Assembly: GCA_964558715.1 (NCBI GenBank)
Contig: CAZLFD010000004.1
Coordinates: 1 to 64,000, forward strand
Length of the DNA stretch: 64,000 bases
Direction: 5' to 3'
DNA from: JBGSOV01 sp964558715
Lineage (GTDB): Bacteria > Patescibacteriota > Gracilibacteria > CAIRYL01 > GCA-016699755
Position 1 is the first letter of the stretch, and each line of letters starts with the position of its first letter. A program made the position numbers and the translations under genes. Positions 53,538 through 62,489 of the stretch are shown in pieces. Below the pieces are notes generated by a model. That model made no database searches and was not told the origin of the DNA. It worked only from the letters and a program-made list of their open reading frames with translations.

Positions 53538-54788
53538 TTACTCCTGATCGGGGTTCACAGCGCTTATGACTCCTTGAAAAATAACATCGTAATCACCCGC
53601 TCTACCGATGCCGACCACCTTACACGATGGTACAATCAATGCTTGTGGCACAGGAGATGTTTCAAAGAGGTAGCCGCATTCAACGCTGCTTAATTCTGCC
53701 TGTTCGATAGAAATGATGTCTTGCTCATTTTGCTGGGCATAGAAGGAGCGTCGTTCAGAAACAGCGATGGCACCTGGGTGTAGTAACTCTATCTTGCCTT
53801 TCTGAAAATCACCGGCCTCTGTGAGTGCAATAATAGAGTCGCTGTCCTGCAGACGGACGGTTTGTGCCTCACTGACATTCGGGAAGCGTGAATGGATCTC
53901 GACAATCGATGATTCATCATTAATGAGGATATCTACGACACCATCGGCTGCCGGTTCAAAGGTGTTGACTAAGAGTGGCGTTTCTAGTGAATACACCGGC
54001 AATGAAAGGTCGGGTTGAAAGCGAATCCATTGATTTCCGAAATCATCCATAATCTCTTCAGCGTTATATGCGAAGCCAAGTACACCTGCCTCTCTTAGCG
54101 TCTTTGCAACGGTCTCTACAGTTGAATCGGCTAAGCCGATATCGACGGCATGCGTCTCAAAAATCATATGAAATAAATTATAAGCGAGGGAGTAGTCGCC
54201 ACCGACAATATCCATCAACACATACTCTTGTTCATTGACACGCACGAGATGACCATTGATACCCAGGTTGGCAGCAAGATTGGTGATTAATGACTTAAGA
54301 TCGCCTCCTGCGGGCCTTAAGATTTCATAGACTGGTGCCTCACCGGGCAGATCAAGTGGTGCTGTAACCTCATCATCGGTCCATTGTACTTCAAGGCGCA
54401 TAATCGGCTCGGCGGGTGGTTGGTAGGAAGAAATTGCTGACTCGTTCAGCTCTTCTACAATCTCGGGCGCCAGCAGCTCAGTCATCGAATCGCTTTTATC
54501 CGCAAAAAGTATGGCGTCAAGGCCGGCTTTCGTAGTTGTTCGAGCAATTGGACTTGGTTGCGTTGAAGTCTCTGGTTGATCTGGAGTATCATCTGTCATT
54601 TCGTCTTCGCCGGAATCTGCAGGTGAAGAAGGTGCTATTTTTGCGTCAGGCGATGTGTCACCGTCAGAAATGGCTGCCTCGGGCGGAGTATCCGATGTAG
54701 TGCCTTGCTGTTGGGTGTTGGCGACGATCACCAGAATGATCACAATACCAGCTACAAGCGCGAAGAGAAGCAGTGTTTTTTTGGTCAT
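53538..54788 (-). CDS. Membrane-anchored exported protein, module copy B, second gene
   Basis: This 416-aa paralogue of the module A protein (15576-16772) has an N-terminal membrane helix (about 5-25), a long Ser/Thr/Pro/Asp-rich linker to about 90 and a conserved domain. Shared blocks are PVY with RP, LGINGHLVRVNEQ, DY-L-Y-LFH, FGNQWIRFQPDL, FPNVSEAQ, GAIAVSERRSF, VECGYLFET and IGRAGDYDVIFQG. It starts 26 nt after the 625-aa exported protein gene. Function unknown. Confidence 0.75.
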   Translation of the reverse strand: MTKKTLLLFALVAGIVIILVIVANTQQQGTTSDTPPEAAISDGDTSPDAKIAPSSPADSGEDEMTDDTPDQPETSTQPSPIARTTTKAGLDAILFADKSDSMTELLAPEIVEELNESAISSYQPPAEPIMRLEVQWTDDEVTAPLDLPGEAPVYEILRPAGGDLKSLITNLAANLGINGHLVRVNEQEYVLMDIVGGDYSLAYNLFHMIFETHAVDIGLADSTVETVAKTLREAGVLGFAYNAEEIMDDFGNQWIRFQPDLSLPVYSLETPLLVNTFEPAADGVVDILINDESSIVEIHSRFPNVSEAQTVRLQDSDSIIALTEAGDFQKGKIELLHPGAIAVSERRSFYAQQNEQDIISIEQAELSSVECGYLFETSPVPQALIVPSCKVVGIGRAGDYDVIFQGVISAVNPDQE

Positions 54789-54813
54789 GATTGAAATGAG
54801 AAGACTACTGTGG

Positions 54814-56691
54814 TCAGTCGATCAAGATGCCGGCTTCAAAGCCATCGGCACCACTTTTTGTCGCTTCTATCGATCCAAAATCAGTCGCGTCGCAGTCATT
54901 TTTATCAATCGCGAAGAAGAGCTGGAAGATATCCAATGGTATACCACCGTTTTTCCAGCGAAAGCGCTCAGCAATACTGGCAGGATCGGCGACTGAAAGT
55001 TTGTAGTAGCCCTCATCGTCGGTGATACTGCTAAACAGCTCAGCTACCAGTGCTCGTTCTTCCGTCGTATTGAGGCCGAACTTGGTGCTCACATCTCGTG
55101 CGTAGCCTTCAACATCAGACTTCGCAATGCAGGCTTCGCCCACATAAGCACCCGCGTAAGGTTTTAGGAATGCATATTGATAGTAAAAACTGCCATTAAA
55201 ATGAGCTGGGATCGTCCACCCTTGTTGTCCCGAGTCGAACAGCTTACTGGCATAGGTGATCATGATATCTTTAAAGTCTGGTTCTAGGTTGACCTCCTCT
55301 TCCGAGTTCAACACCAAGCGCGGGTCATCGCCAATCACGAACTCGAAGTTCAATACTCGTATGCGCCGGTTGCCAGGCGCAGTATCGGTGTCAGTCTGTG
55401 CTACACCGTTGCAAGTATAGTTGCCTCCACGATTTCCGCTTACGAGTTGGTCGCTAAATGAAGTGCCGTCGCAGAGAGACAGGCAGACATTGGGCTCTAA
55501 GTCGCCGGTCCAGAATGTGACCGTGTCGGCGAAATTCTGTGCCCAGTTTTCTTCAGTGCCCGCCGTTGGCAAAGCTGATAAGAGGGCCTGCGCCGCATTT
55601 CGGAAGAGATTATCGTTATTCATCAATACCCGTGCGATATCTTCTGCAGCTTCATTACGATCAGGAGCATTGGTTAACATCTTTTTCAGGTTGAGTGCCA
55701 TTTGCGATGCGCCCAGATTAGCGGCTCCAGAACCACTAGCAGCCGCTTGCAGTTCTGCAGCGCTGATGGTTGAAATTCCATCGATCGGCATGCTGACAGT
55801 ATCATTGCGGAGACCTAAAAGCGTTTGCTTTAACACTTCAATGGTTACCGCATTCATCGTGATGTCAGCCACCGATTGGCGATCGTTGATGAGTTCACTA
55901 TTGAGATACACTGTATTTGTCCCTTCGATTCGAGCTAACTGTAAAGCTTGTGAACCAATAGCGTTGAAGGATTGTTCAATGATCGGAAAAGGGGCATTGG
56001 CCGGATCGATCAACACGGCCTCCAACAAGTTTGGCTCGCCATTAGTATTGTTACAGATGGTATTGCACGATCCCGAAACACCCGCCCGTTGGCGTGACAG
56101 TTCTTCGATATCTTCAAAGGAGGATTGCTCGAGTTCAACCGAGACGGTCGTTGGTAGGATGTGCGTGCCGATATGATAGTTCTGATTTGTTCTTGCGTTT
56201 TCTAACTGGTCCCAACTGTTTTCAAGGCGAGAGAAGGCATCGAGCACAATATTTCTGCCGATATTCGGCCAAAGGAGGCGCGCGTGTAGCTCCATCGAAA
56301 AATAGCCGCTGCTGGGATCGGTTTCATCAAGTTGGAAGCAAACTCCATTATTCGGACGATTACTTGCTCCGGGTTCTTGGCTGCGAGTATAAATGAAGAC
56401 CTGCACTGGGGCACCCGGCTGTGCAGTACCTTCTATGGTAAATGTTTCTCCTTCGCGGATGGTGACGACATCGGTTCGCTGATTAAAAATAGCTCGTTGC
56501 CAAGCGGTATCATCATCACCGCGGATGATATAGGCATTGTCCCATAAGATATCATCCGGTACATTCGATACGAGATCAGGGGAACAGGATTTGATTTCAG
56601 GTGTACCCTGCGCCAAACCTGTGCTCATGCTGAATGCTCCACCTAGAACAAGGATGCCTGCACCAAAAAGGAGGTGAGTAAAAGATTTCAT
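54814..56691 (-). CDS. Large exported protein, module copy B, first gene
   Basis: This 625-aa paralogue of the module A exported protein has a signal peptide (cleavage near TGLAQ, about 28) and then ILWDNAYIIRGDDDTAWQRA. It continues with the Ig-like EGTAQPGAPVQVFIYTRS and LLWPNIGRNIVLDAFSRLEN. The C-terminal part has TFWTGDLEPNVC, AFLKPYAGAYVGEAC and the closing GFEAGILID. C-x3-C pairs are conserved between copies. The strong whole-length similarity shows a shared structural role; the function is not known. Confidence 0.75.
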   Translation of the reverse strand: MKSFTHLLFGAGILVLGGAFSMSTGLAQGTPEIKSCSPDLVSNVPDDILWDNAYIIRGDDDTAWQRAIFNQRTDVVTIREGETFTIEGTAQPGAPVQVFIYTRSQEPGASNRPNNGVCFQLDETDPSSGYFSMELHARLLWPNIGRNIVLDAFSRLENSWDQLENARTNQNYHIGTHILPTTVSVELEQSSFEDIEELSRQRAGVSGSCNTICNNTNGEPNLLEAVLIDPANAPFPIIEQSFNAIGSQALQLARIEGTNTVYLNSELINDRQSVADITMNAVTIEVLKQTLLGLRNDTVSMPIDGISTISAAELQAAASGSGAANLGASQMALNLKKMLTNAPDRNEAAEDIARVLMNNDNLFRNAAQALLSALPTAGTEENWAQNFADTVTFWTGDLEPNVCLSLCDGTSFSDQLVSGNRGGNYTCNGVAQTDTDTAPGNRRIRVLNFEFVIGDDPRLVLNSEEEVNLEPDFKDIMITYASKLFDSGQQGWTIPAHFNGSFYYQYAFLKPYAGAYVGEACIAKSDVEGYARDVSTKFGLNTTEERALVAELFSSITDDEGYYKLSVADPASIAERFRWKNGGIPLDIFQLFFAIDKNDCDATDFGSIEATKSGADGFEAGILID

Positions 56692-56750
56692 GTTTGTTTT
56701 TAAAAATGCACTAAATATTATACCTGAAAAATCCTGTCAAAAGCAAGTGG

Positions 56751-58181
56751 TTAGTTTCGGGCATCGCGAGTGCGCAGATCTGAAAGCAGATTCTCAAAAT
56801 ATACCTGAAAATCATCGTCGATCACATAAATGTCAGCGCGTACTCTCAGTCGCGTATCATCTCCGCTATCGATGACAATGCCACCATTCAGAAAAACAAA
56901 AGTCGCCTTACGGTCAACGGTTGTATCGACCACATTTGAAACCAATTCATCGTTTATCTCAACAAAAAGATTTTTCAGACCGCCATCATCGATGCCGTCA
57001 AACGACAGAACCATCGATTCTATAATCGCGCTTTCCTCGCCAGAGATCTCGGAGATCTTGATCCGCGCCACATCGGCACGTTTGCGGACGTAGTATAACG
57101 GTGCGCGTGTCGGTTCGAATTCCACATTTAGTTCGGCAGTTATCGAATTAACGGCACCGATCATGTTGCTCGAAATGGGAAACTGGCCCTGAATGGCGAT
57201 AGGTTCACCAGATTCTTTGCCAATGAGCAGAATGGAATCCGTATTTTCTATCACTAACTGATGATTTCCATCACCACTTTCGGCATCCATGTCGGCAGCA
57301 ATTACGATGTTTCTTGTCTCCCCTGCCGCGATTTCGACCGGTTCATAGCTGATATTCAGTTCGGCGATATGGTCATCGGCAAAACTACGTCGCGAACCGT
57401 AGCGCGCGCCATCCACCAATACTTTTACGCCGATAAAATCCTTTTCGCTGCCCAGACCTTTGCGCCGAATGGTAATACCTTCCAAACCCACTGCCTCGGT
57501 CGTGGGCGCGGAGATGGCAATCTCTAAAAAGCGTACATTCGATGCATTGCGTGGAATCGCACCAGGCGGGAAGAACCCGGGAGCCAAACTGACGTTTGCA
57601 TAGTCTCGCTCAGGAACAGGTGTGATTTCTGCTTGCGTTTGCTCCTCTACCTCCACGATGTCTTGTTCGCAGACCGTGCCATATTGTTGGATAGAATTTG
57701 CAGCTAGTAACCAATCTTCCATTTTTAATTCAGTCAGCGGCTGATGCGGCAAAAATACTATCCGCTCAGATCGATGTAGACAGAGCGTGGTTGCTGTTTG
57801 AATATACGGTGCAAACCACATTTCCTCTTTTATATCCAGAAACGGAATTGCAGTGTTCTCTGCCTCCGTCTCAATCTCTAAAAGTGTGAGGATGACTTTC
57901 AGCGCTTCCGCACGCGTAACTGCTCGATCAGGCACAAAGAGGCGATGATCAGGAAGGCTGATTGCACCTTGCTCGAGTGCGAATTCGATAAACGGAGCAT
58001 TTTTATCTGTAGCCGAAATATCAAGAAAGCGAGTGTTTTGATTCGTTAATTGTTCACCTGGGAAGAGGGTGCTCACCACCTCACGCACAAGATCTCCGCG
58101 AGTAATGATATTCGATTCAGCTAATGAATGCGGTAAAAAAGTAGTGTAAATAAGCGCAATGCAAAGAAAGATTTTTTTCAT
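56751..58181 (-). CDS. S-layer homology (SLH) domain protein
   Basis: From ATG 58181 this 476-aa protein has a signal peptide (cleavage after HSLA, about 19). SLH repeats follow: ITRGDLVREVVSTLFPGE, then FLDISATDKNAPFIEFALEQ and PDRAVTRAEALKVILTL. Residues 200-470 form beta-rich domains that recur in surface proteins of CPR bacteria. SLH domains bind pyruvylated cell-wall polymers; a CsaB-like enzyme is encoded at 36560. It lies 59 nt upstream of the module B genes on the same strand, and could belong to the same operon. Confidence 0.82.
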   Translation of the reverse strand: MKKIFLCIALIYTTFLPHSLAESNIITRGDLVREVVSTLFPGEQLTNQNTRFLDISATDKNAPFIEFALEQGAISLPDHRLFVPDRAVTRAEALKVILTLLEIETEAENTAIPFLDIKEEMWFAPYIQTATTLCLHRSERIVFLPHQPLTELKMEDWLLAANSIQQYGTVCEQDIVEVEEQTQAEITPVPERDYANVSLAPGFFPPGAIPRNASNVRFLEIAISAPTTEAVGLEGITIRRKGLGSEKDFIGVKVLVDGARYGSRRSFADDHIAELNISYEPVEIAAGETRNIVIAADMDAESGDGNHQLVIENTDSILLIGKESGEPIAIQGQFPISSNMIGAVNSITAELNVEFEPTRAPLYYVRKRADVARIKISEISGEESAIIESMVLSFDGIDDGGLKNLFVEINDELVSNVVDTTVDRKATFVFLNGGIVIDSGDDTRLRVRADIYVIDDDFQVYFENLLSDLRTRDARN

Positions 58182-58292
58182 GATCAGCAGATAAAACCAC
58201 GCCAAAGAGTATGCTTTGCAGCAAAAGTTGCAAGCCCTGTTTTTTCAAAATACAACGTGTCAGAATACCCCGTGCATCATTCCGTTTATAAA

Positions 58293-59396
58293 ATGAACAG
58301 ATTCATCAAAATCCTTTTCACTCTCACATTACTCCTCTTTGCACAAGGAGCATCTGCCCAAGATGCTGCTTTTTACCGCGCCACTGTGACGGAAGTAGAG
58401 GAATCGGGCGAGAACGAATTCGGTGAATATCAGTTGTTGCAAATCGAGCTTGATGAAGGGCCGCAAGTCGGTGAGCGGTTTACAATCGAGGCGGGAGATA
58501 TGTTTAACGAATCCGCCTCTAAAAATCTGCAACCGGGCGACCGCATTGTGGTGCGCACTGATGAACTGGGAAATATGATGTTTGTGGAAAAATATCGTTT
58601 TGAGCGGATTATTTTTTTAATTCTTCTGTTCGCTGGCTTGTGTGTAATGATGGCGCGAAAGCGCGGGTTTTATGCTCTGATCGGGCTCGGGTTTACCGTG
58701 CTTGTTATCACCTTGTTTCTGCTGCCAGCGATTGCCGCAGGTAAGAGCTTGCTCCTCTTTGGTGGCATTTCGCTCGTAGTGATTACAGCCGTAGCGGTTG
58801 TGTTTTCGCATGGTGTACGCGCTACTACGATGATCGCCGTGTTGGGCATTGTACTCACTATGTTAGGCGCTGCGTTGCTGGCGGTATTGGCGAGTCAATT
58901 TGCTTTTCTCTTTGGTGTAGGTAACGAGACAATTTTGCATGTGCAATTAGCGGGCATGGAGTTTCTCGACTTTAGGGGTTTGTTTTTACTGGGTGTGCTG
59001 CTTGGCGCCCTCGGTGTACTCGATGATGTTACAACCGCGCAGGCAAGCGTAGTAGCAGAGCTGAAGCGGGCAAACCCCAAATACTCGGCATCCGAACTTT
59101 TTCGAAGTGCGAGTAGTGTGGGGCAAGAACACATGATCGCCATGATCAACACACTGTTTTTGGCGTATGCCGGAGTATCGTTCCCATTACTTCTGCTGTT
59201 TTATGTCGATAGCATCCCGGTGTGGGCATTTGTCAATAGTGAGATGATCGCCGAAGAGATCGTCCGTACTTTGGTGGGCAGTATCGCTTTGCTTTTTTCG
59301 GTGCCGCTTACGACTTTTTTGGCTTCGCTGTATTTTTCGAACCGGACTCCTCTCCATGAGGAGGGCCATTCTCATTCGCACTCTTCTCTGCATTGA
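58293..59396 (+). CDS. YibE/F-family membrane protein
   Basis: From ATG 58293 this 367-aa protein has a signal peptide (AQGASAQ), a small OB-like extracytoplasmic domain (VTEVEESGENEFGEYQLLQI) and about seven membrane segments. The family motif GALGVLDDVTTAQASVVAEL is present. YibE/F proteins are poorly characterised. Its 3' end overlaps the convergent potassium channel gene by 89 bp. Confidence 0.83.
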   Translation: MNRFIKILFTLTLLLFAQGASAQDAAFYRATVTEVEESGENEFGEYQLLQIELDEGPQVGERFTIEAGDMFNESASKNLQPGDRIVVRTDELGNMMFVEKYRFERIIFLILLFAGLCVMMARKRGFYALIGLGFTVLVITLFLLPAIAAGKSLLLFGGISLVVITAVAVVFSHGVRATTMIAVLGIVLTMLGAALLAVLASQFAFLFGVGNETILHVQLAGMEFLDFRGLFLLGVLLGALGVLDDVTTAQASVVAELKRANPKYSASELFRSASSVGQEHMIAMINTLFLAYAGVSFPLLLLFYVDSIPVWAFVNSEMIAEEIVRTLVGSIALLFSVPLTTFLASLYFSNRTPLHEEGHSHSHSSLH

Positions 59397-60444
59397 GCTT
59401 CGTGATCTTCACTTTGTGTTTTGTGATTTTCTCGTTCGCTTCAGTAAGTTCACGTTCAAGCTGGCGATTTCGGCGTTGCAGACGCGCCACGACTTGGTCG
59501 ATCTTTTCACCGCTTTCTTCGGCATGAGCTTTGATCGCCTCAAATTCTGTTTTCATTTTACGCTGTATCACTTGTTCACGTTGCTTTGTCACTTCTCTGT
59601 AAAAAGAGGCACCCAATAACCCCGTAGGCAGGGCAAATATTCCTACGCCGAGCACCGCTGCGACAGAACCGAGTATTTTGCCAAGCGGAGTTAATGGAAC
59701 CATATCACCATAGCCGATAGTCGTGAGCGTGGCGACACCCCACCAAAATGTCGCGGGGATGCTGGTAAACTGCGTGCCATCAACCTTGTTTTCTACGGCG
59801 TAGAGTGCCGCCGAGGTGATAAACAGCGACATCACCATAATCCCAAAGATAGCGACGAGCTCTTCTTTTTCGCGCTTCAAAACGGCAAGGATCCTATCGA
59901 GTGCAATAGAGTACGGGGCCAGGCGCATGATCCGGAAAATACGCACCAACCGGAAAATCCTGATCCAGCGCGCATCGAAGAAGAAAAAAGTCTGCAGATA
60001 AAACGGAATGATTACTACCAAGTCAAACAGCATCGGCAGACTGAATGTATAGCGTATTCTCCCGAACCGCTGATTGTATCTCTTTTTCATGTTCCCCACC
60101 CACAGGCGCAGTATGTATTCGAGCGTAAAAATAAGTACCGATATCGTCTCAAACCATTTAAAGAACTGGAAAAACTGTGCCTCGACTTCTGCCACTGTTT
60201 CGAGCGCCGAGAACACGACATTGATGAAAATCAACAAAAATAAGCTATATTCGAGCAATTTTCCCAGTTGGGTTTTACTGCGAAATTCGAAGTAATCATG
60301 CACATGCTGCCGAAAAGTTTCGATGGCGGCCACAAGTTGAAAAAGAGAGCGAATCCTCACAGTATAGCAAAATCCTGGAAAAATCGGAAATGCTTGCCAA
60401 ATCCTCCGAAATTCCTCCAAGCTATTTTTCAGAAATTTTTCCAA
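59308..60444 (-). CDS. Voltage-gated potassium channel
   Basis: This 378-aa six-helix Kv-type channel has the S4 voltage sensor RWIRIFRLVRIFRIMRL, with arginines at every third position, and the selectivity filter in TTIGYGDMVPLT. A C-terminal coiled coil (about 310-375; EESGEKIDQVVARLQRRNRQ) could tetramerise it. Its 3' end overlaps the convergent YibE/F gene, a long convergent overlap of 89 bp. The start could be later than 60444, since the first 30 residues are not family-like. Confidence 0.87.
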   Translation of the reverse strand: MEKFLKNSLEEFRRIWQAFPIFPGFCYTVRIRSLFQLVAAIETFRQHVHDYFEFRSKTQLGKLLEYSLFLLIFINVVFSALETVAEVEAQFFQFFKWFETISVLIFTLEYILRLWVGNMKKRYNQRFGRIRYTFSLPMLFDLVVIIPFYLQTFFFFDARWIRIFRLVRIFRIMRLAPYSIALDRILAVLKREKEELVAIFGIMVMSLFITSAALYAVENKVDGTQFTSIPATFWWGVATLTTIGYGDMVPLTPLGKILGSVAAVLGVGIFALPTGLLGASFYREVTKQREQVIQRKMKTEFEAIKAHAEESGEKIDQVVARLQRRNRQLERELTEANEKITKHKVKITKLNAEKSANENGPPHGEESGSKNTAKPKKS

Positions 60445-60451
60445 ATCAAAG

Positions 60452-60721
60452 ATGCCGACCTATGACTATCGTTGTAACAAGTGCGCTCATCGATTCAGTA
60501 AGAATATGCCCATCGGTACAAAGGTGGTGGAATGCGAAACATGCGGCGAGCCAGCGACAAAAGTTTTTGTTGCTCCCGCAGTGCATTTTAGCGGCAGCGG
60601 CTTTTATGCGATTGATAGCAAACAAAAAGCAAATCCAGAATCTTCATCTGTGAACGCTGCTCCGACTGATTCGGAATCTACGAAGCCATGCTGTGGTGGG
60701 GATGTGAATCGCAAAAAATAA
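60452..60721 (+). CDS. FmdB-type zinc-ribbon protein
   Basis: This 89-aa protein has the FmdB-family zinc ribbon: MPTYDYRCNKCAHRF, then VVECETCGEPATKV (paired CxxC), a Ser/Ala/Pro-rich linker and a C-terminal CC. Small FmdB proteins are widespread and their role is unclear. It starts 8 nt from the divergent potassium channel gene. Confidence 0.85.
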   Translation: MPTYDYRCNKCAHRFSKNMPIGTKVVECETCGEPATKVFVAPAVHFSGSGFYAIDSKQKANPESSSVNAAPTDSESTKPCCGGDVNRKK

Positions 60722-60722
60722 T

Positions 60723-61057
60723 GGGTCATGACGAGAACAGAGACATAAGAATATAGCAATAATGTCCCTAAGGAGCAGAAAAATAAGTACAAAAAACGTA
60801 GCAAGATTTCTGAGCAGAAATTCAGAGAAATGGGGTGCTATTTTGCAGCCGATAAAATAGCAGAATTCACTGGACTCAACCGAAATACGATCAATAGATA
60901 CCTTCTCAAGATACGAGAAAAGATCGCTGCTTTTTGTGAATCAGAATCACCATTTAAAGGAGAAGTAGAAGGAGACGAGAGCTTCTTTGGAGCAAGGCGT
61001 AGAAAAGAAACAGAGGGCGCGGAGCTTATGGAAAGACGACTATTCTCGTCTTGACCC
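60723..61057 (+). mobile_element. Remnant of an IS1595-type (ISXO2-like) insertion sequence
   Basis: Terminal inverted repeats GGGTCATGACGAGAACAG (60723-60740) and the complement of GGGTCAAGACGAGAATAG (61040-61057) match at 16 of 18 positions. They enclose only 335 bp, with a fragment of a transposase gene. This is an internally deleted, non-autonomous copy. AAAAAATA occurs just outside each end (2 nt and 4 nt away) and could be a worn 8-bp target duplication, as made by this family. Confidence 0.72.
60785..61054 (+). pseudogene. Truncated, frameshifted ISXO2-like transposase
   Basis: The frame encodes an N-terminal DNA-binding part (AEFTGLNRNTINRYLLKIRE) and the start of the DDE catalytic domain (GEVEGDESFFGARRRK), typical of IS1595-family transposases. 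Beyond that point the family sequence (RGRGAYGKTTI) continues in another frame, so a frameshift near 61010 ends the gene at 61054. Most of the catalytic domain is gone. Confidence 0.75.
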
Positions 61058-61071
61058 TAGTAAAAAATATG

Positions 61072-62343
61072 TCAAATCCTTCCGCGTAAGCGCATGGCGG
61101 CATCGATGCGTTCAAGCGCGCAAACGAAAGCAGCCTGGCGAAGGGTTACTTTTTCGCACACCTCTTTGTTCGCATCATCGAGAGATGCCGTGCAGCGGAC
61201 TTGCGCAGCAAATACAGCATCGAGCGCGTTTTCCATGATTTTCTGCAAGCGGCGTTGCACTTTATTGGCACTCCAATAAAAGTTGGCTTCATTCTGAACG
61301 AGTTCAAAGTATGAGACAACGACTCCTCCGGCATTGGCAAGAATGTCTGGAATCACATCGATACCTTTACTGGCAAGTGTGCGGTCGGCTTCAATAGTGA
61401 CTGGGCCATTGGCTAATTCTACTACAAACCCAGCTTGGATGGAATCGACATTATCGTGGCGCACCTCGTTTTCGCGCGCGGCAAGAAACAGCACATCACA
61501 AGGCATGGCGAGCAGATCTTCGTTGCTGACTTTCAGCGCGTCATCATAATCTTGCACAACACCGCCTTTGTGAGCTTTGATCTGCGTGACTTTTTTTACG
61601 TCAATCCCCTTTTGATTGTAAATACCCCCACCGGAGTCCGAAACCCCTAGTACTTGGATGCCCTTGTCTTCCAAAAATTGTGCGACAAACGAGCCGGCAT
61701 TGCCGAAGCCTTGTACGATTGCGGTTTTGACCTGCTTTCCAGTTTTCTCGAGATATTTATCGAAGACATAAATACCGCCTTGCGCTGTGGCAGAATCGCG
61801 CCCGAGCGAGCCACCAAGTGGCAACGGTTTGCCGGTAAAGACGCCTAATGTATTTTGCCCTTCGAGAGTCGAAAATTCATCGACTGCCCAAGCCATGATC
61901 TGCGGATTGGTATACATATCGGGGGCTGGAACATCTTTTTTTGGCCCGATGATCGGCGCAATCGCTTTAACGTAGCCGCGTGTCAAGCGCTCGAGTTCGC
62001 CTTGGGAAAGCTCTTTCGTGTTTACCTTTACGCCACCCTTACCACCACCAAGCGGAATGTTCACAACGGCGCACTTCACACTCATCCAAGCGGCAAGTGC
62101 TTGAACTTCATCTAAATCGACCGCCAACGCATAGCGGATACCACCCTTGGCCGGGCCGCGTACGGTGCTGTGTTGCACGCGATAACCTTCGTACACCTTG
62201 ATCTTTCCGTCATCCATGCGCACTGGGATCGAAACCTGCAGAATCCGTTCGGGGTGCTCAAGAATACGGCGGGAATCATCTGTTAAACCAACGAGATTGG
62301 CAGCATCTTCCATTTGCTGTAGTGTTTGTTGAAACAAGGACAT
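61072..62343 (-). CDS. gdhA: Glutamate (Glu/Leu/Phe/Val) dehydrogenase
   Basis: This 423-aa enzyme interconverts glutamate and 2-oxoglutarate plus ammonia with NAD(P)H. It has the substrate loop GGGKGGVKVNTK, PAPDMYTNPQIMAWAVDEF and the Rossmann motif QGFGNAGSFVA. The length is normal. Its 3' end is 15 bp from the IS remnant, so the remnant's insertion may have trimmed downstream sequence but did not disrupt the gene. Confidence 0.93.
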   Translation of the reverse strand: MSLFQQTLQQMEDAANLVGLTDDSRRILEHPERILQVSIPVRMDDGKIKVYEGYRVQHSTVRGPAKGGIRYALAVDLDEVQALAAWMSVKCAVVNIPLGGGKGGVKVNTKELSQGELERLTRGYVKAIAPIIGPKKDVPAPDMYTNPQIMAWAVDEFSTLEGQNTLGVFTGKPLPLGGSLGRDSATAQGGIYVFDKYLEKTGKQVKTAIVQGFGNAGSFVAQFLEDKGIQVLGVSDSGGGIYNQKGIDVKKVTQIKAHKGGVVQDYDDALKVSNEDLLAMPCDVLFLAARENEVRHDNVDSIQAGFVVELANGPVTIEADRTLASKGIDVIPDILANAGGVVVSYFELVQNEANFYWSANKVQRRLQKIMENALDAVFAAQVRCTASLDDANKEVCEKVTLRQAAFVCALERIDAAMRLRGRI

Positions 62344-62386
62344 CGGAAACTAAGAAAGAAAATTTTTGCGCTCACATTAGCAAAAC

Positions 62387-62412
62387 GCAAAGAAAAGAAA
62401 AGAAAAGAAAAG
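62387..62412. repeat. Short AAAAG tandem repeat
   Basis: About five repeats of AAAAG lie between the convergently positioned genes upstream of gdhA and the aminotransferase. This is simple sequence, with no coding meaning. Confidence 0.7.
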
Positions 62413-62489
62413 GGATTATTGCGTAACATAGGTGACGAACAGCTTTCGTCAAGCAAGCATAGGGGTACGATGCTCGCGCCTTTTATCCA

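Noticed and set aside
60987..61238. Alternative frame at the IS remnant as a gene
   Set aside because: It overlaps the end of gdhA on the other strand and the transposase remains, and has no family match.
62387..62412. AAAAG repeats as a phase-variation tract
   Set aside because: It lies outside any coding sequence and not between promoter elements of a recognised gene.
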